DNA of 43,687 bases from Perkinsus olseni (lineage: Eukaryota > Perkinsozoa > Perkinsida > Perkinsidae): the NCBI GenBank assembly GCA_013115135.1, contig JABANP010000447.1, positions 1 to 43,687 on the forward strand, written 5' to 3'. Position 1 is the first letter of the stretch. Each line of letters opens with the position of its first letter. The notes under the pieces were generated by a model. The model did not search any database. It was not told the origin of the DNA and worked only from the letters and a program-made list of their open reading frames with translations. Shown in pieces: positions 9,700 to 20,522 of the stretch. The position numbers were made by a program, and so were the translations under genes.

Positions 9700-10925
9700 A
9701 CCCACCTCTGTCCTTCTGTAGGGGACCAAATATCCCTGACCCTCACCCAAGCAGCTTCTTCTCAAGTAGAGCAGTGCCGAGCCTTTGGTAACATACTTGT
9801 GGATTTGCGTGATAATTGCAGCGGAACGAAGTGGCAGATGCTACGTCGGGGACCGATCGTGCAGGTAGAAAATGGGGAGAGCGAGAATATCCGTAAATTG
9901 GAGTGGTGAATAATAACCAGACCTGCGCAAACAGGTCGAAGTGGGTTCTCGTCTCGTTCGGTCCTTGCCCGAAGTTTGGAGGTCTGGCTCGCTCGCTCAA
10001 ATGGAACGTCTTGTCTTTCGTCTAATAATAGCACCTCTAGCATTAACAGCAGGGATGAAGAGCGGAAGATACGGTACCAGCCAGTTGATCGTTTTTTCGA
10101 TATAATTTTATACGTGAGTTTCAACGCCCATGGGTAAAGAACATTCGTAGGAGGTAAAGCATATTAGCATCGGTCTATGCTGATAACAAAAATTTATGGT
10201 ATAAGGTGCGTGTATTCTTCTTAGGCAAATTCAAAAATTTTTCGTTTCTCGTGAACTAAGGGCAGTTTAGAGCTCAAATTTCAACAGGATACAGATATAA
10301 TCATGATACATCACATGTTAAGTCGAAACTTTATATATCCTTCTTCTCATAAGCTTCATATATTTACGGTATATAGAGGAAATCAAAATTCTCGAGAACT
10401 ACATTCCAGCCAAATCTTCGATTATTGAAGGAAGAAAGATTTGTGCTACCACTGCCTCTGTTTTTCTTCATAAGTTTTATCGTAATGTCGTGCAACTGTC
10501 CCTTTGCCACGCAGATTTTCCTCTTCCCGTACGATTTGTCGGTGCTGCGCCGATCTCCGGCGTCTCTCCGAAGCTCCGAGCTCCGAGATGCGACCATTGA
10601 CAACAGTATGGGGAGCAGCAAGTATATAGCAGCGATGTAGTGCCGGAGGACTTGCCTATGGACGAGTATAGTTCCCAGCTACGAATGATGAATATATAAT
10701 TTCTCGGTGATCACCTTTGCCCCTGCGATTCGATCCCTGCGGGATCGAATCGGGCTCATAAGGAGCTCGCTTCTCTCGTCCGGCCGGGTCGAACGACCTG
10801 AAAAACTCATGTTTTCTTAGAGGAGTCCTTTTGAATGCCTGCGGGGTAGTCTAACCTCCTTCTAAGCGAATCCACTCGTCCATGTCATCGGGGAGTGGAC
10901 CCGGCTGACGCTGTTCAGATATGAA
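9700..10925. other. Mostly unassigned sequence
   Basis: A possible exon near 9770-9870 contains CRAFGNILVDLRDN and ends at a GTAGAA donor, but I cannot connect it. The AT-rich stretch 10120-10400 shows no coding signal. A perfect hairpin lies at 10726-10752. Confidence 0.3.
10726..10752. repeat. Perfect 12-bp inverted repeat
   Basis: CGATTCGATCCC and GGGATCGAATCG are separated by three bases (TGC). The arms resemble a tRNA T-arm B-box core (TTCGATCCC) and its complement. It lies outside any assigned gene. Confidence 0.8.
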
Positions 10926-11240
10926 GTGCGTATCATTATTCTTTGTTGTGCTGTCAGTTACCCGGCTAACTCCGCCCGCGGGATGGACGTAGCGTTGAAA
11001 TTCCCGGCGTCTATCAGTCGCGAGGTCGAAGCTCGGATGCGCCTTACTATCCGGATACGACCGTTGAAGCACGAAGATATGGTCGAGGTGAAGCGGGAGA
11101 TGCCCACTAAACGGGGGAAAAGGAAGAGAGGCCAGGATGATGGTGATCAGGGGTTGTATCAGAGGATGGATTTTTTTGCGCTCACTGCTGAGCGTATCGG
11201 ATGCAGTACCGTAAATTCCCCTACATCGGAGATTGTATAA
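10926..11240 (+). CDS. Basic protein fragment, exon(s) of an unknown gene
   Basis: An open plus-strand frame contains REVEARMRLTIRIRPLKHED followed by a basic cluster KRGKRKRGQDDGD that resembles a nuclear localisation signal, ending at TAA 11238-11240. A splice acceptor (CTATCAG) before the EARMRL part suggests that part is an exon. A later exon near 15418 also begins EARMR(V/L)T, so the two could be distant paralogues, but the similarity is short. Function unknown. Confidence 0.35.
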   Translation: MRIIILCCAVSYPANSARGMDVALKFPASISREVEARMRLTIRIRPLKHEDMVEVKREMPTKRGKRKRGQDDGDQGLYQRMDFFALTAERIGCSTVNSPTSEIV

Positions 11241-11521
11241 TTTTATCTTCTGCTGTTAGTAGTAGAAGGGTTATTACTTGCGCTTGGTGGTATGAGGAAT
11301 ACACTGGGATGCTGATTGTTGACGTATATGCGAGTGAAACGGTCGATCGATTATCTCACATTTTCATGACTAACCGCAGCTGCGGATAGAAGTGCACCGC
11401 AGTTACCCCGCCATGCCCCCCTCACCGCTTCCCGTTTCGGACCGGCTGACTGAGTCCGACGGACTTTATCGCGGAATGCTAAGACAGCAGGGTTCTCTCT
11501 CCCCGTCCTGAATAAATCAAT

Positions 11522-11600
11522 ACTGAAACTCAGAGTCAGTTCTGGAACTGATGACTACACGTAAAATGCGGTATCAGAATCGATTCTGAGTCTCAGAATT
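11522..11600. repeat. Palindromic MITE-like element, copy 4
   Basis: A 79-bp copy: it begins ACTGAAACTCAGAGTCAG, continues TTCTGGAACTGATGA, CACGTAAAATGCGG, and ends CGATTCTGAGTCTCAGAATT. The terminal repeats are well conserved. Relative to copy 1 the core runs in the opposite direction. Confidence 0.75.
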
Positions 11601-11690
11601 GGTATATTGGACAGCTCTCCTCTTTCCTTCCATCCTTTGCTATCGCAGAGCAGTAGTCTGTGTCATGGTCATGCTGAGTTTCATGTTATC

Positions 11691-13784
11691 AGGTGCGCCA
11701 GTGGATCAGACTCGTCCGAAGGCGGAAGTCCCTCCCGTTGTTCCGTCGAGTGCCGAGCGAGCAGCAGCCATAGACGAGTGCCTTAGGGAAGCACAAAAAA
11801 CCATAATATCCATGTAGCGCAGTAGGGTGGGGTTTCAACGGCCGACGGAATCTGTATGGTATGATTGCTGGCGTGATGTCTAAGGGCATGGGAATGGCTG
11901 TGATCACGTTTCTAGGGAGGAGAACGTTCGACTGCAATTCTCTGGAACGGTCTCTCATAGCGTGAGATTCACGTTTTATCTGTTTTTAGGGTATCTTTCG
12001 AGGGTATGATGAATGACCGGGCAGTGCAAGCAAGTGGCTGGGCATGGGGCTCGGGCCAGCATGAGAGTCGACCGCACTACTCCAAGCCTGATATTAGCGG
12101 CTCGACCACACCTCAGGTGGGTGATGGGGACATCCTCGCCGGACGAGGGCTAAGGCTCGCGCGATGGCGCGCAATTGTCGAAAGAAATACGTTTAAGGCG
12201 AGTCCAACGGCGTATCCGGTGAATAGTTACTACTCTTGCAATTCGCGACTTATTTGACTCAAAAATTCTTGAAGACGATCATGAAAACGGTGGCATGAAG
12301 CGTCATTGTTGCTCCGCCCGTTGTATGCTTATCATGCGTCAGTCATGATATCAGATCCATCTAGTGTATCTGCCTAAGTCGGTCCAGTTGACGATATCTC
12401 TCGAACCCTTGCATAAGCTGATAGAAGAGCCGATGTCGCCATTAGAAGAGCTGGGCGCAGCTGAGATGAAGTAAGCCTGAGTGAATGTCAGAGCCCACGT
12501 GTGAAAGATGGACCGCCGCCTCTGTGGCATACGGCTAATCATTAGGGAACTCCGGGTTAGGTAGAATACTGACATTCTGTCTCTGAACTACGCTAACGCG
12601 ATCATAGCTTGGGTGCCGTAGTTATGCGCCTGCACAACTACACCTATAATACCAGTTATGAGTGAAACCGCTGTAAGAGCTTTCTACTGCAAGACGATTC
12701 GATAAGCTACTTAATCGCTCCCACCCGGCGTGTCTCCCTTGTGTGCAGTGTGTATGTGAATACTATATATTATTTATCTACGAGAATACTCGCCCGTACT
12801 CGTGCACTCTAGTATTCCATCTTGCCAGGAACCGAGTGCTCGATCGGCTAGCCCAGTCCTACGACCCTGAGCTGGCCACGATGCTGACGACTCCGTCCTG
12901 TAGCGCCCCTCGGAAGGACACCACTCTCCTTGATGAGTGGTTGAAGTGGTTGACTCCTTTAATACTCACTTGAAGTTTCTGCATAATTAATATTTTGTCG
13001 AGTTTTTAGGTCTAATTTTTGTTGCATGGACAGCTGGCGAATGGTCAAGGATTGTCTTGGCGCTGGCGATGGCCGTTGGTCGAATGCTCTTCACGCCGCG
13101 TGTCCAGCAGGCCTACGCGAGGATGGTCCGAACTCTGAAAGAGGTGGGCCGATTTGGCTAATAGGGTGTGGAATTCAGTGTGATGCTGGCGAACACTGAA
13201 AACTCTGAAAATTGTGATTACTTGGAAGAATTTACATTCCCCATGCTCGTGGTTAGCGAGTCGTGGATCATCCACGGTGGATGTCTCTATTCGACCGTGA
13301 TCAAATTTGAACTGGATCCTTATGTCAGTGATAGCGTTTGTGAATCCCCCTTTTAGGTTATGCCGGGTGACTTGCTCACTCAGCGCGAAATGAGGACTGC
13401 GCTACGGGCTAGTCTGAGAGACAATCACCACCTCTACCCTGAGGAGGCGGTGGTGCAGGTAAGGAGGTCTGGAATAATTTCGGTCGGAGAAACTAAACTC
13501 CATTGAGTTCGATAGCCTACCGCCTTTGCAGCTCAACATCTGCGTGCGCTGCCATTTACGATCAACTCCGGCCACTTCGTTTCCATTTTGCTATACATAA
13601 TCTGCAGCCTGAGAGCTCGTACAGCCTCTACCCAGCTAGCAAGGCTGGCATGCAGAAGGTTCAGGCCCGCAGATATCTTTGCTTGGGGATGCTGCAAGGA
13701 CGTTGCTGTCTTGACTTGGTCAAGCTTATACTCGCCGAACATGCATACGACGTGATGACGTGGTCACGCTTCTTTACGTGGTGA
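11691..13784 (+). CDS. Multi-exon gene or genes of unknown function
   Basis: A series of good plus-strand exons flanked by GT-AG signals. They include about 11693-11816 (SSAERAAAIDECLREAQKTI), 11830-11959 (NLYGMIAGVMSKGMGMAVIT, a Gly/Met-rich hydrophobic segment), 11991-12117 (MMNDRAVQASGWAWGSG), 12355-12470 (LVYLPKSVQLTISLEPLHKL), about 12835-12973 (NRVLDRLAQSYDPELATML), 13010-13143 (LIFVAWTAGEWSRIVLALAM, possibly membrane-associated), 13357-13458 (34 residues, phase 0 both ends, MPGDLLTQREMRTALRAS) and about 13620-13784 (LDLVKLILAEHAYDVMTW). I could not fix one continuous frame, so this may be more than one gene. The small hydrophobic Gly-rich segment could fit an organelle membrane protein; that is a guess only. 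Confidence 0.42.
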
Positions 13785-14121
13785 AGAATCGTCACGTTGC
13801 CGTGGATTGCGGCAACCCGATGGCTAGGGACTGTCCAGGAGGACCGCGCACGATGTATGGCACTCTGAACATACGCAGTTAGATGTCACGTGTTTGTCGA
13901 ATGCGTGAGCTCAGCTCAATAGTCTGACGGGAGAAAGTGATACGCTCGACGCCGTCGACGGTACCTGCTTTCGAGTGACTCAGAAACGGGGATCGCCGAG
14001 CGAACTCGAATCGAGTTTGCCGAGGGAGGCTACGCTGTAGGAGCGGCAGTCACGATGCTATCTTGAGGATGTTATGCTGGCGGGCGACGCGCCCGTTGAT
14101 CTATGATCACGATCATACAGC

Positions 14122-14409
14122 TTGCATGAGAATGCCATTTTGGCACCGTGCTCCGAGCACGGTGCTCATGTACCCTCGACTGAGGAATATCACGTGCCAA
14201 GCGCCATGTTATTACCAAGGAAGGATCGCGAGCTTCTTAGCTTTGTACGGGTAGAACTTGGAGAGCGCCCCAGCCGCAGTCTCGAAGATCATCACATGGA
14301 GGAACAAATTGTACTACTGCCCAGTATGCGGCAAGTAGATATAGAAGAAACTGTTACCTGGTATCCGTTAACCTGGTACCAGATCTTAGTATTTTCCGGA
14401 ATGTTATGA
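14122..14409 (+). CDS. Unknown exon with acidic/aromatic composition
   Basis: An open frame contains AMLLPRKDRELLSFVRVELG and SMRQVDIEETVTWYPLTWYQ, ending at TGA 14407-14409. The residue composition looks coding. A near-repeat in the DNA (ACCTGGTATCCGTTAACCTG) underlies the WYPLTWYQ part. No family is recognised and flanking exons are not resolved. A perfect hairpin lies at its start (14143-14165). Confidence 0.3.
   Translation: MHENAILAPCSEHGAHVPSTEEYHVPSAMLLPRKDRELLSFVRVELGERPSRSLEDHHMEEQIVLLPSMRQVDIEETVTWYPLTWYQILVFSGML
14143..14165. repeat. Perfect 11-bp palindrome
   Basis: GCACCGTGCTC and GAGCACGGTGC are separated by a single C. Such a tight palindrome is unusual in coding DNA. Confidence 0.8.
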
Positions 14410-15290
14410 ACTCGGTATAGCAAGTCGGATCACATAGCAAGCTCAAGATACCGTCTTGTGGGTCGAATAAGAGACAGTAGCCGAGTTTGCGTAGATGACC
14501 CTACGATGGCCGAATGTGATTCATCTCGTGCAAATCTCCTACTTTCGAGAACGCGACTAGTGGGCGGCAATCAGGCTGAGCCTGACAGGCTCCCGAAGTG
14601 TCCAATGAAACCCCAGTCTTCCACAGCTCATCTTCCATCGAGTTTTTCATTCGATGCTCTTACACTCTCTCCGATTCATTCATGTTGTGTTTCGAGAGAG
14701 AGATATTCAGAGAGGCATATTAGAGAGGCTCTCAGTTATTAAATTTCATTCGGTTGTCTATACCAGTATGCTCGTTGCCCGCGAAAATTCTATTCTGATG
14801 TTCATCAACGGTTTCTGATTCGCGCTGATCACCTATGATCGTTCCGAGCTATCGAGAAGCTTGGTCTCGCGGTTGAGGACGTGAGAGCCTTGAGGATTAC
14901 GAGCCCAACCAGCTCGTCGTTCCCACTAGGCACGCGTGAGGGGCTTGCACGTGCTGGAGGGCAGGTCATTTCTGTTTGTGAGAGGTATCTGTCGAGTTCC
15001 GATTCAATCTCTACAGGAAGTTCCTTATACTCCACGGAGACTTAAATATGAATTCCCGCAACACGGCAAGTGTTTCGAGAACACATGATACGTCTTCGCT
15101 ATCTTGAGTGAAGTTGTACCATGTGCAGTTTCACCTTTAGTTTGGTGTCGTTTTAGTGATCTAGTCTTATCATCTCTTGCATCTCCATCCTGTCCCAGTC
15201 CTCAAACGTGTGGGAAAATTATGAGCGATCGAGAGCCTGGATTAATGAAAATTTCGGACGATTGATTGACGTAGTCGATTCACAATTGTC
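14410..15290. other. No gene recognised
   Basis: Only low-confidence frames are present (for example 14458-14742 plus). A run of GAGAGAGA-type sequence lies around 14690-14735. I see nothing else. Confidence 0.3.
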
Positions 15291-15964
15291 TTGTCAGGAA
15301 CTCAACGCCACCACCCACATGTTGCGGTACAACATAGTACAGAGCGAGATAGTGAGCTCATGAAGCGCCGAACCAACGCGAACGTGGCTACTGTAGGTGC
15401 CATCAGGGTCGCCGGGAGAGGCTCGGATGAGGGTGACGCTGACGCAAGACCATATCGTTCAAGGGAAGCCGATCGAGTTGAAGGCACCTTGGGAGGCTGC
15501 GGAGTCGACGAAGATAAATGCTGATGAATTCGAGAATGCTGTGGGTAAGGCTAGGTCTTGAGTATGTTGAGGACGCATCATTCTTGTGTATCATGGAAGC
15601 CGAGCTGCGTTTCTGTTGAAGATGTTGTCGCTGTTGTTGTTATAGTCACTTCTGTGTGGGGTTGGTTATTGCTCAGCGTGGGGGAGTCATATTGAGGTCT
15701 GGAGGAACCGCGCGGCCGATTTTCGAAAGCAACAGCGGCTCTACTCTACGGCGACCCTCCGACAGTTTGAATACCCGCTTGCTCTCTCCTGTGTCGTTGA
15801 GCAAGGATCCAGACGCCAGGTATATGCGTATAAAGTTTGGGAAGGAACAGTTTGACTTGGACAAGGGCGAGGAGAAGATTGACAGAATGTTTGGGCACAT
15901 CGACAACTACTATGCCAGAAGGCAAGACGCGAGGAGTTGCACATCTCGCATTGATCCGCTTTGA
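15291..15964 (+). CDS. Unknown protein, C-terminal exons
   Basis: Three plus-strand exons look coding. About 15299-15360 reads ELNATTHMLRYNIVQSEI after a TTGTCAG acceptor. 15418-15544 reads EARMRVTLTQDHIVQGKPIE then LKAPWEAAESTKINADEF and ends at a GTAAGG donor. The last, about 15700-15964, reads LSPVSLSKDPDARYMRIKFG then KEQFDLDKGEEKIDRMF and ends at TGA 15962-15964. The tail is charged and probably helical. No domain is recognised. The joins between the exons are not proven to be in phase. Confidence 0.45.
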
Positions 15965-16223
15965 ATGCCTCAGGCATTATGCCTGGTTCGTTGTTGCCCT
16001 TTACCGTTGTCGCTTGAATGTTGTGCTCGTTCATGGTCTCTGCGAAATATTCAAATATAGTTAAAACCACATCTGCAGCACGTCGGAGAAGACTCACTTT
16101 GGACTTGAGGCTTTGTCGACTAACAGCGCGCATTCGACAACATCGACTCCATTCAATGGTCTTAGCGACAGAACCGGCAGTGGTAGTCTCTTCAGGCATA
16201 GGAGCCGTCGGCGAGGGTCTCAG

Positions 16224-16776
16224 AGTGTTGAAGGCCTGCTGAGGATCACCGAGAAGTTGCGCATGCGTGCAAACTACTGCGCGACCGCTGCTTCATCGCG
16301 CCTTGCATGCGAGCTGCTGAGAACTGCTATTATCGACCTCTTAACCTCACGCGCTGGAGGGGCTCACGGCCGGGCCACGATGAATAATATACTCTGTGAC
16401 GATGAAGACTGGGTAGGCGACAGAGTGCCGTAACGCCCGATGGGCTCACGGTACGTCCACCTCGTACATGCCTCGTGAGTCTAATGAATGGCGATCGATG
16501 CTGGAGGATTGTCGATAATATCACAATGATTGATATCCTCTTTTCGGTCCACCGAAGTTTCGTTGTTTCACTGTCCTCGTTTTCCAGCTGGGCTAAGTAA
16601 CATTGCTCTGTCAGACTCGCAATACCGCACGTCGCCTACCCTTCACGGACGTCCGCCGAGCGATACTGAGTCTCTGTAAGGAGTTTGGCCTAAGAGAGCT
16701 GTCAATGGCCTACGAGGGCGATGAGACCTTGGAGAGCTCCAACGGCGACTGTGGGCCGTCCGACGCTACTGTGCTG
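16224..16776 (+). CDS. Intron-containing member of an unknown protein family
   Basis: Two exons, 16224-16412 (63 codons, phase 0 at both ends) and 16615-16776 (54 codons), are joined by a GT-AG intron. Exon 1 encodes SVEGLLRITEKLRMR and LACELLRTAIIDLLT and ends NNILCDDEDW. Exon 2 encodes FTDVRRAILSLCKEFGLREL followed by SMAYEG. This aligns without gaps over about 30 residues around the splice junction with the intronless gene at 19395 (LLRSALLDLA, MENLLGDD, SVMNALNQLVEELKIPKPSM). The C-terminal Cys-rich part of that relative is not seen here. The 5' exon and 3' end are unresolved: the frame can read through the exon 2 donor to a stop at 16815, or a short last exon may lie before 16905. Confidence 0.6.
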
Positions 16777-17016
16777 GTAATTTCTTTTCCGAGCAACGTG
16801 AGTTGCAAATTGTAAAGCAGATAATTACCAAAGTTTTGGCTCGTCATCTCATAAATCGTTTGGCTCAGAAGCTTTTGTTGAGCTCAGTCGTACCGGGATA
16901 GTAGCCTCAGCGCTCCTCAGCTCTTCTCGTGATAATACAGCAGTCGTCACTCGGGACTGACGGGAACTGAATTCTCCCGTCGGCGATGTTCCTGGCAGGA
17001 CGTTTGACCGGACGCA

Positions 17017-18913
17017 ATGTCTACTCGCCCTCCCTTCACCCTCTACGGCTCCAACGCGAGTCCATATAGTTGTAAAATGCGCGCTTTGATGAGGTAGCTA
17101 ACCCGGGGTGTTGCCTACTGATCAACCCAAGATTCGCGTGACAGATATAGACGACTTCATTTCAAGTGGGTCCCTCTCAATCCGATGGAAATGGCGAGCC
17201 ACCCTAATCCGAATATCCGGGCTCTTAAGGTCAGCGAGTTTTAGAAAAAGTCGTGAGTAATCACTTGCAGGCGAAAGTGATTCCGGTCTTGGAATGGTCT
17301 GACGGCAGAGTTCTCAACGACTCAACTGTCATCATCGATGCGCTCGAAGCTGAGTGGGTGCCTGTGGGTCGCACGGCCGTGCAGGTCAATTGTTTCAGAT
17401 TCCGTGATGGTCGCACAGTGGTGCCTCCAGCAGGCCCTGCTCGATTCTTAGCGAAATTGTTGGAAGACTTTTTCGATGAATGGCTCATGAAAGCGATGTT
17501 CAATCGAAGATGGTGATCACAGACTCCGCCTGGAATTGGTCGCATCGCGCGACCATTGGCATTACTCCTGTCTCCTGACCGGCTTTCTGTGGTAACGGGA
17601 CAGTAGCTTGACCCGTTCACTAGTCAGGTCCTCGGAGGTTGATCGAGATTGGTCCGGCCGGTGGATCATATCCGACCAGCTCATGTCAGCTCCCGAGTTG
17701 GTCACTCTGCCCAGCCCGTCCCAGACAAGTGGTCTGATCAAGTTTTTTCGGGACAGGCAGGTGAGTCGGATGTCTTTCCCGGTGGCTTGCCGTAGCTGCC
17801 GACCACTCTCATCTCCGGACCATTGCTTCGTTGCACCTTTAGGTTGGTAGACTAGCTCTAGTTGGATGCGAGGACGACAAGCTGTGGCAGCACGTGATGT
17901 ATGAGGTCGTTGGAGCTCTTAACATGCAGTTGCGGAGCGGTGAGTCAGCTCGCTCGGACTGTACGATCGCTTACTGTGGAGATTTGTTTGTGTTTGACAA
18001 TTTGGCTGGTCTTCTTCATAAAAGCACCTCGGGCGGGGCTCGAACCCACGACCACGGGCTTAAAAGGCACGCGCTCTACCGACTGAGCTACCGAGGCTAA
18101 TAACATGCAGGTACTATGCAGTGCTCCACCTTGCTCAGGTGACGTGTGTCGTTTCCTCCTTGGGCCGCACCCGACGTGCGCTGATTTCGCGCTCTTCGGC
18201 GTCCTCAAGCAATTGTCGCTCGATCACACCGCTGGACGCTTCCATCCAGGATCACTTCGATGCCGGTGAGTTGGGCCCCTCTCGAACTACCGAGACTGGT
18301 TTGAATCATTTACTTAATAGCATACGGCTGGGTTCTGGCAATGGACGATTTGAGCGGCCTCGAGACGGATGTTGACTGGAAATCCCTCCATATGGATACA
18401 CCCGCAGTGAAGAAGGTGAGACTGAAGAAGCTCTTCTACTCGTTCGCGAGGCACCTGCCTCTGCCTCTCTGAACCCGCCTTCGCCAGAAAACGCCACAAC
18501 AATGTTTTCTTGTATCGCGGAAGAATGCTGGATTTGCCCCGTATGCAGTATTGCCGCTCCACCCAACAAATTCGTCAATAATCTATCTTGTCCTCAGATT
18601 CTGAAGCTCATCTCTGCGATGTACATGCCCTACCTTATCGCGAACGGCAAAGCAACTCGGGGGGCATGGGTTGAGGTTGAGTTCCATCTCGATGATGGTC
18701 AAACATTCCGTCACAAGGAAAAGTTCGGCCCCTACCAGAAGAAGTGCTTGGATGTGAGAGCAAGTGTTTTCTGGCAGCACGTTAGAACTTTCGCCTTCTC
18801 AGGATCTTGAACGACACTACGAGCAACTGACCGCCTCTCAACGTCGTGAAATAGCCACGCTCGCAGGGCCTGACATTGGCCGCTGCCTCGATGGAAGTGG
18901 TTCGAAGCTTTGA
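17017..18913 (+). CDS. Glutathione S-transferase family protein, ten exons
   Basis: Exons are 17017-17093, 17151-17229, 17271-17512, 17628-17760, 17843-17939, 18139-18200, 18250-18265, 18321-18415, 18598-18753 and 18803-18913, giving 355 residues with all phases agreeing. The N-terminal thioredoxin-like domain reads FTLYGSNASPYSCKMRALMR then HFKWVPLNP and KVIPVLEWSDGRVLNDSTVI; the SPY.CK motif sits where GSTs bind glutathione. The C-terminal GST domain includes RFLLGPHPTCADFALFG and AYGWVLAMDDLSG. The tail AMYMPYLIANGKA...FGPYQKKCLDDLERHY matches the C-terminal extension of a bacterial and protist GST subgroup. The weakest join is the 49-nt intron 18201-18249: without it the sequence LKQLSLDHT also looks GST-like, but the frame is then lost. 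Intron 17940-18138 contains tRNA-Lys on the other strand. Intron 1 carries the 19-nt recurrent motif. Probable role: glutathione-dependent detoxification or redox, cytosolic. Confidence 0.85.
18025..18097 (-). tRNA. tRNA-Lys (anticodon TTT), nested antisense in a GST intron
   Basis: The reverse complement folds into a 73-nt cloverleaf: acceptor GCCTCGG/CCGAGGT (terminal G-T pair), D arm GCTC...GAGC, anticodon loop CTTTTAA, and T arm GTGGG-TTCGAGC-CCCGC. The anticodon stem has one T-C mismatch. It lies wholly within intron 17940-18138 of the GST gene, in the opposite orientation. Confidence 0.9.
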
Positions 18914-19394
18914 GTGTCTCAATCCGAGTGCGATCGATAATTTTTTCTCATTCCGACGAGGTGTTACTTCATAGTTGGCTATCGTTGGGTGACAAACCTC
19001 CGTGAATATCACTGCTACTCTTCACCTAAATAGACGTTGAATCACAGCTTACTGACGGCACTCCCTCATACTAGCCCTCGCAGCGGTCTCGGCAAGCATT
19101 CGGACGAAATCAATCGTCGATTTCTCTGACATCTTCACGAGTAGAAACAGTAGGGACGAAATCATCGCATGGTTTCAATCAGTGACTACTACTAATCTAA
19201 GGTATTGTCCATCACACCTACCGCCGTCTAACCGTAGACAGATCCAAAAGCCGTATATCCTCGAGGCTAAGATTCAGACGAGACATCATGGAGCACAGGC
19301 TAGCGCTTTGTGTTTACGCTAGAGCCAGCCGACGCTTCTAAAGCTAGCATTGCCAATAAACGTCCCTTGCTGATCATCTCGCTCAAGTTCAATC
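18914..19394. other. Intergenic spacer, GST gene to 19.4-kb gene
   Basis: No exon or RNA gene is recognised. The promoter of the intronless gene at 19395 should lie in the last 100 to 200 bases, but I see no clear motif. Confidence 0.4.
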
Positions 19395-19961
19395 ATGTCT
19401 ATCGAAACTCACTCAACCGAGTGCGAGTACTTCGGTGGTCACCACGCCTACGAGGGTGTCCACTACGACAAAATGGATCCTCCTTCTACCCAGGAGGTCG
19501 CCGAGTTCTCCAAGAAGTTACGCGAGGTGGCAATTCACAGTGTTGGTGGTACCCATGCTGATCTCATCGTCGCAGCAGATCTACTGCGCTCCGCCCTACT
19601 CGATCTCGCTGCTACCAAAAAGAGCTTTGGTGTGGTTACAATGGAGAATCTACTTGGCGATGATACGTCCCGTACGATTGATATGATGAAGACCGTTAAC
19701 GAAGAGAGTGTTATGAACGCCCTCAACCAGTTGGTGGAGGAGTTGAAGATCCCCAAACCGTCGATGTTCTACACTCCTACTAACCATCCCGCTGTTCACT
19801 TCGAGTCCTCTGGTGTCGGGTTCTGTACCGAATGCTTGAGAAAGAAGGTCGCTATAATGGAGATCCCCTGCGGCAAGGAGTACGGCGGCAAAGCTTACTT
19901 GTGTGAGGAGTGTTACAGCAAACGTGATGACACCGGGCCTCTTTTCAAAATTGAGTACTAA
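19395..19961 (+). CDS. Intronless 188-residue protein of unknown family with paired CxxC motifs
   Basis: A single open frame runs from ATG 19395 to TAA 19959-19961. After a polar N-terminus (MSIETHSTECEYFGGHH) comes a helical region with VAADLLRSALLDLA, then TMENLLGDDTSRTIDMMKTV and SVMNALNQLVEELKIPKPSM. The C-terminal third is Cys-rich: FCTECLRKKVAIMEIPCG and YLCEECYSK, two CxxC pairs plus one Cys, which could bind a metal ion. No known domain is recognised. An intron-bearing paralogue lies at 16224 and a 247-bp fragment of a near-identical copy lies antisense in an intron at 22138. Lack of introns in so intron-rich a region suggests a retrocopy or intron loss. The clean frame, strong coding composition and mostly synonymous differences to the fragment indicate a functional gene. 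Confidence 0.8.
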   Translation: MSIETHSTECEYFGGHHAYEGVHYDKMDPPSTQEVAEFSKKLREVAIHSVGGTHADLIVAADLLRSALLDLAATKKSFGVVTMENLLGDDTSRTIDMMKTVNEESVMNALNQLVEELKIPKPSMFYTPTNHPAVHFESSGVGFCTECLRKKVAIMEIPCGKEYGGKAYLCEECYSKRDDTGPLFKIEY

Positions 19962-20522
19962 TAATTATCATTTACCTTCAATTGTCTCAATAGTAGGTAT
20001 GCTTTTTTTCATTCATTTTCCCTTATAACGATAAATCTGCGTAACCTTGAATGCTGTTGCGTTGTTACTGTCTCCTGTAGCCGTTCGGGACTATCGCAAA
20101 CACAACAACGACGGGGGTCTTCGAAACGATAAGAATACTAACTCTATTCTCGATGGAGATTTGCTAACAACAAACGCTCCGACGAGTGACTAGTTGGTAT
20201 TACGAATGATGTCTCCGAATGGTTCAACAGGAAAATCAGCAGATTCAGCACCGACTAAGTCAGTTGGACGAAAAGAGACCTCATTCTACCGAGGGAATGT
20301 TACAACGCATGACAGTTACTCGACAATATACGGCCGCCGTCTGGACGTACCGAAGGGACACCATCGTTATTAGACGCAATAACGGCGATAGTAACATCGC
20401 CATGAATATACAAAAACAATATCGTAGCGCTGCTCTTCGACTCCAGCTCGCGGTCTCCAAGCCACGAGGACGCGGTCAATGGGTGATGACAAATCGATCG
20501 TTATGAAAAATAAGAGAGCTTC
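19962..20522. other. Intergenic, convergent gene ends
   Basis: The stretch lies between the 3' ends of the 19.4-kb gene (plus) and the 20.5-kb gene (minus). A plus frame at 20219-20506 (VQQENQQIQHRLSQLDEKR, Gln-rich, coiled-coil-like) is open but has no supporting signals. Otherwise nothing is seen. Confidence 0.35.
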
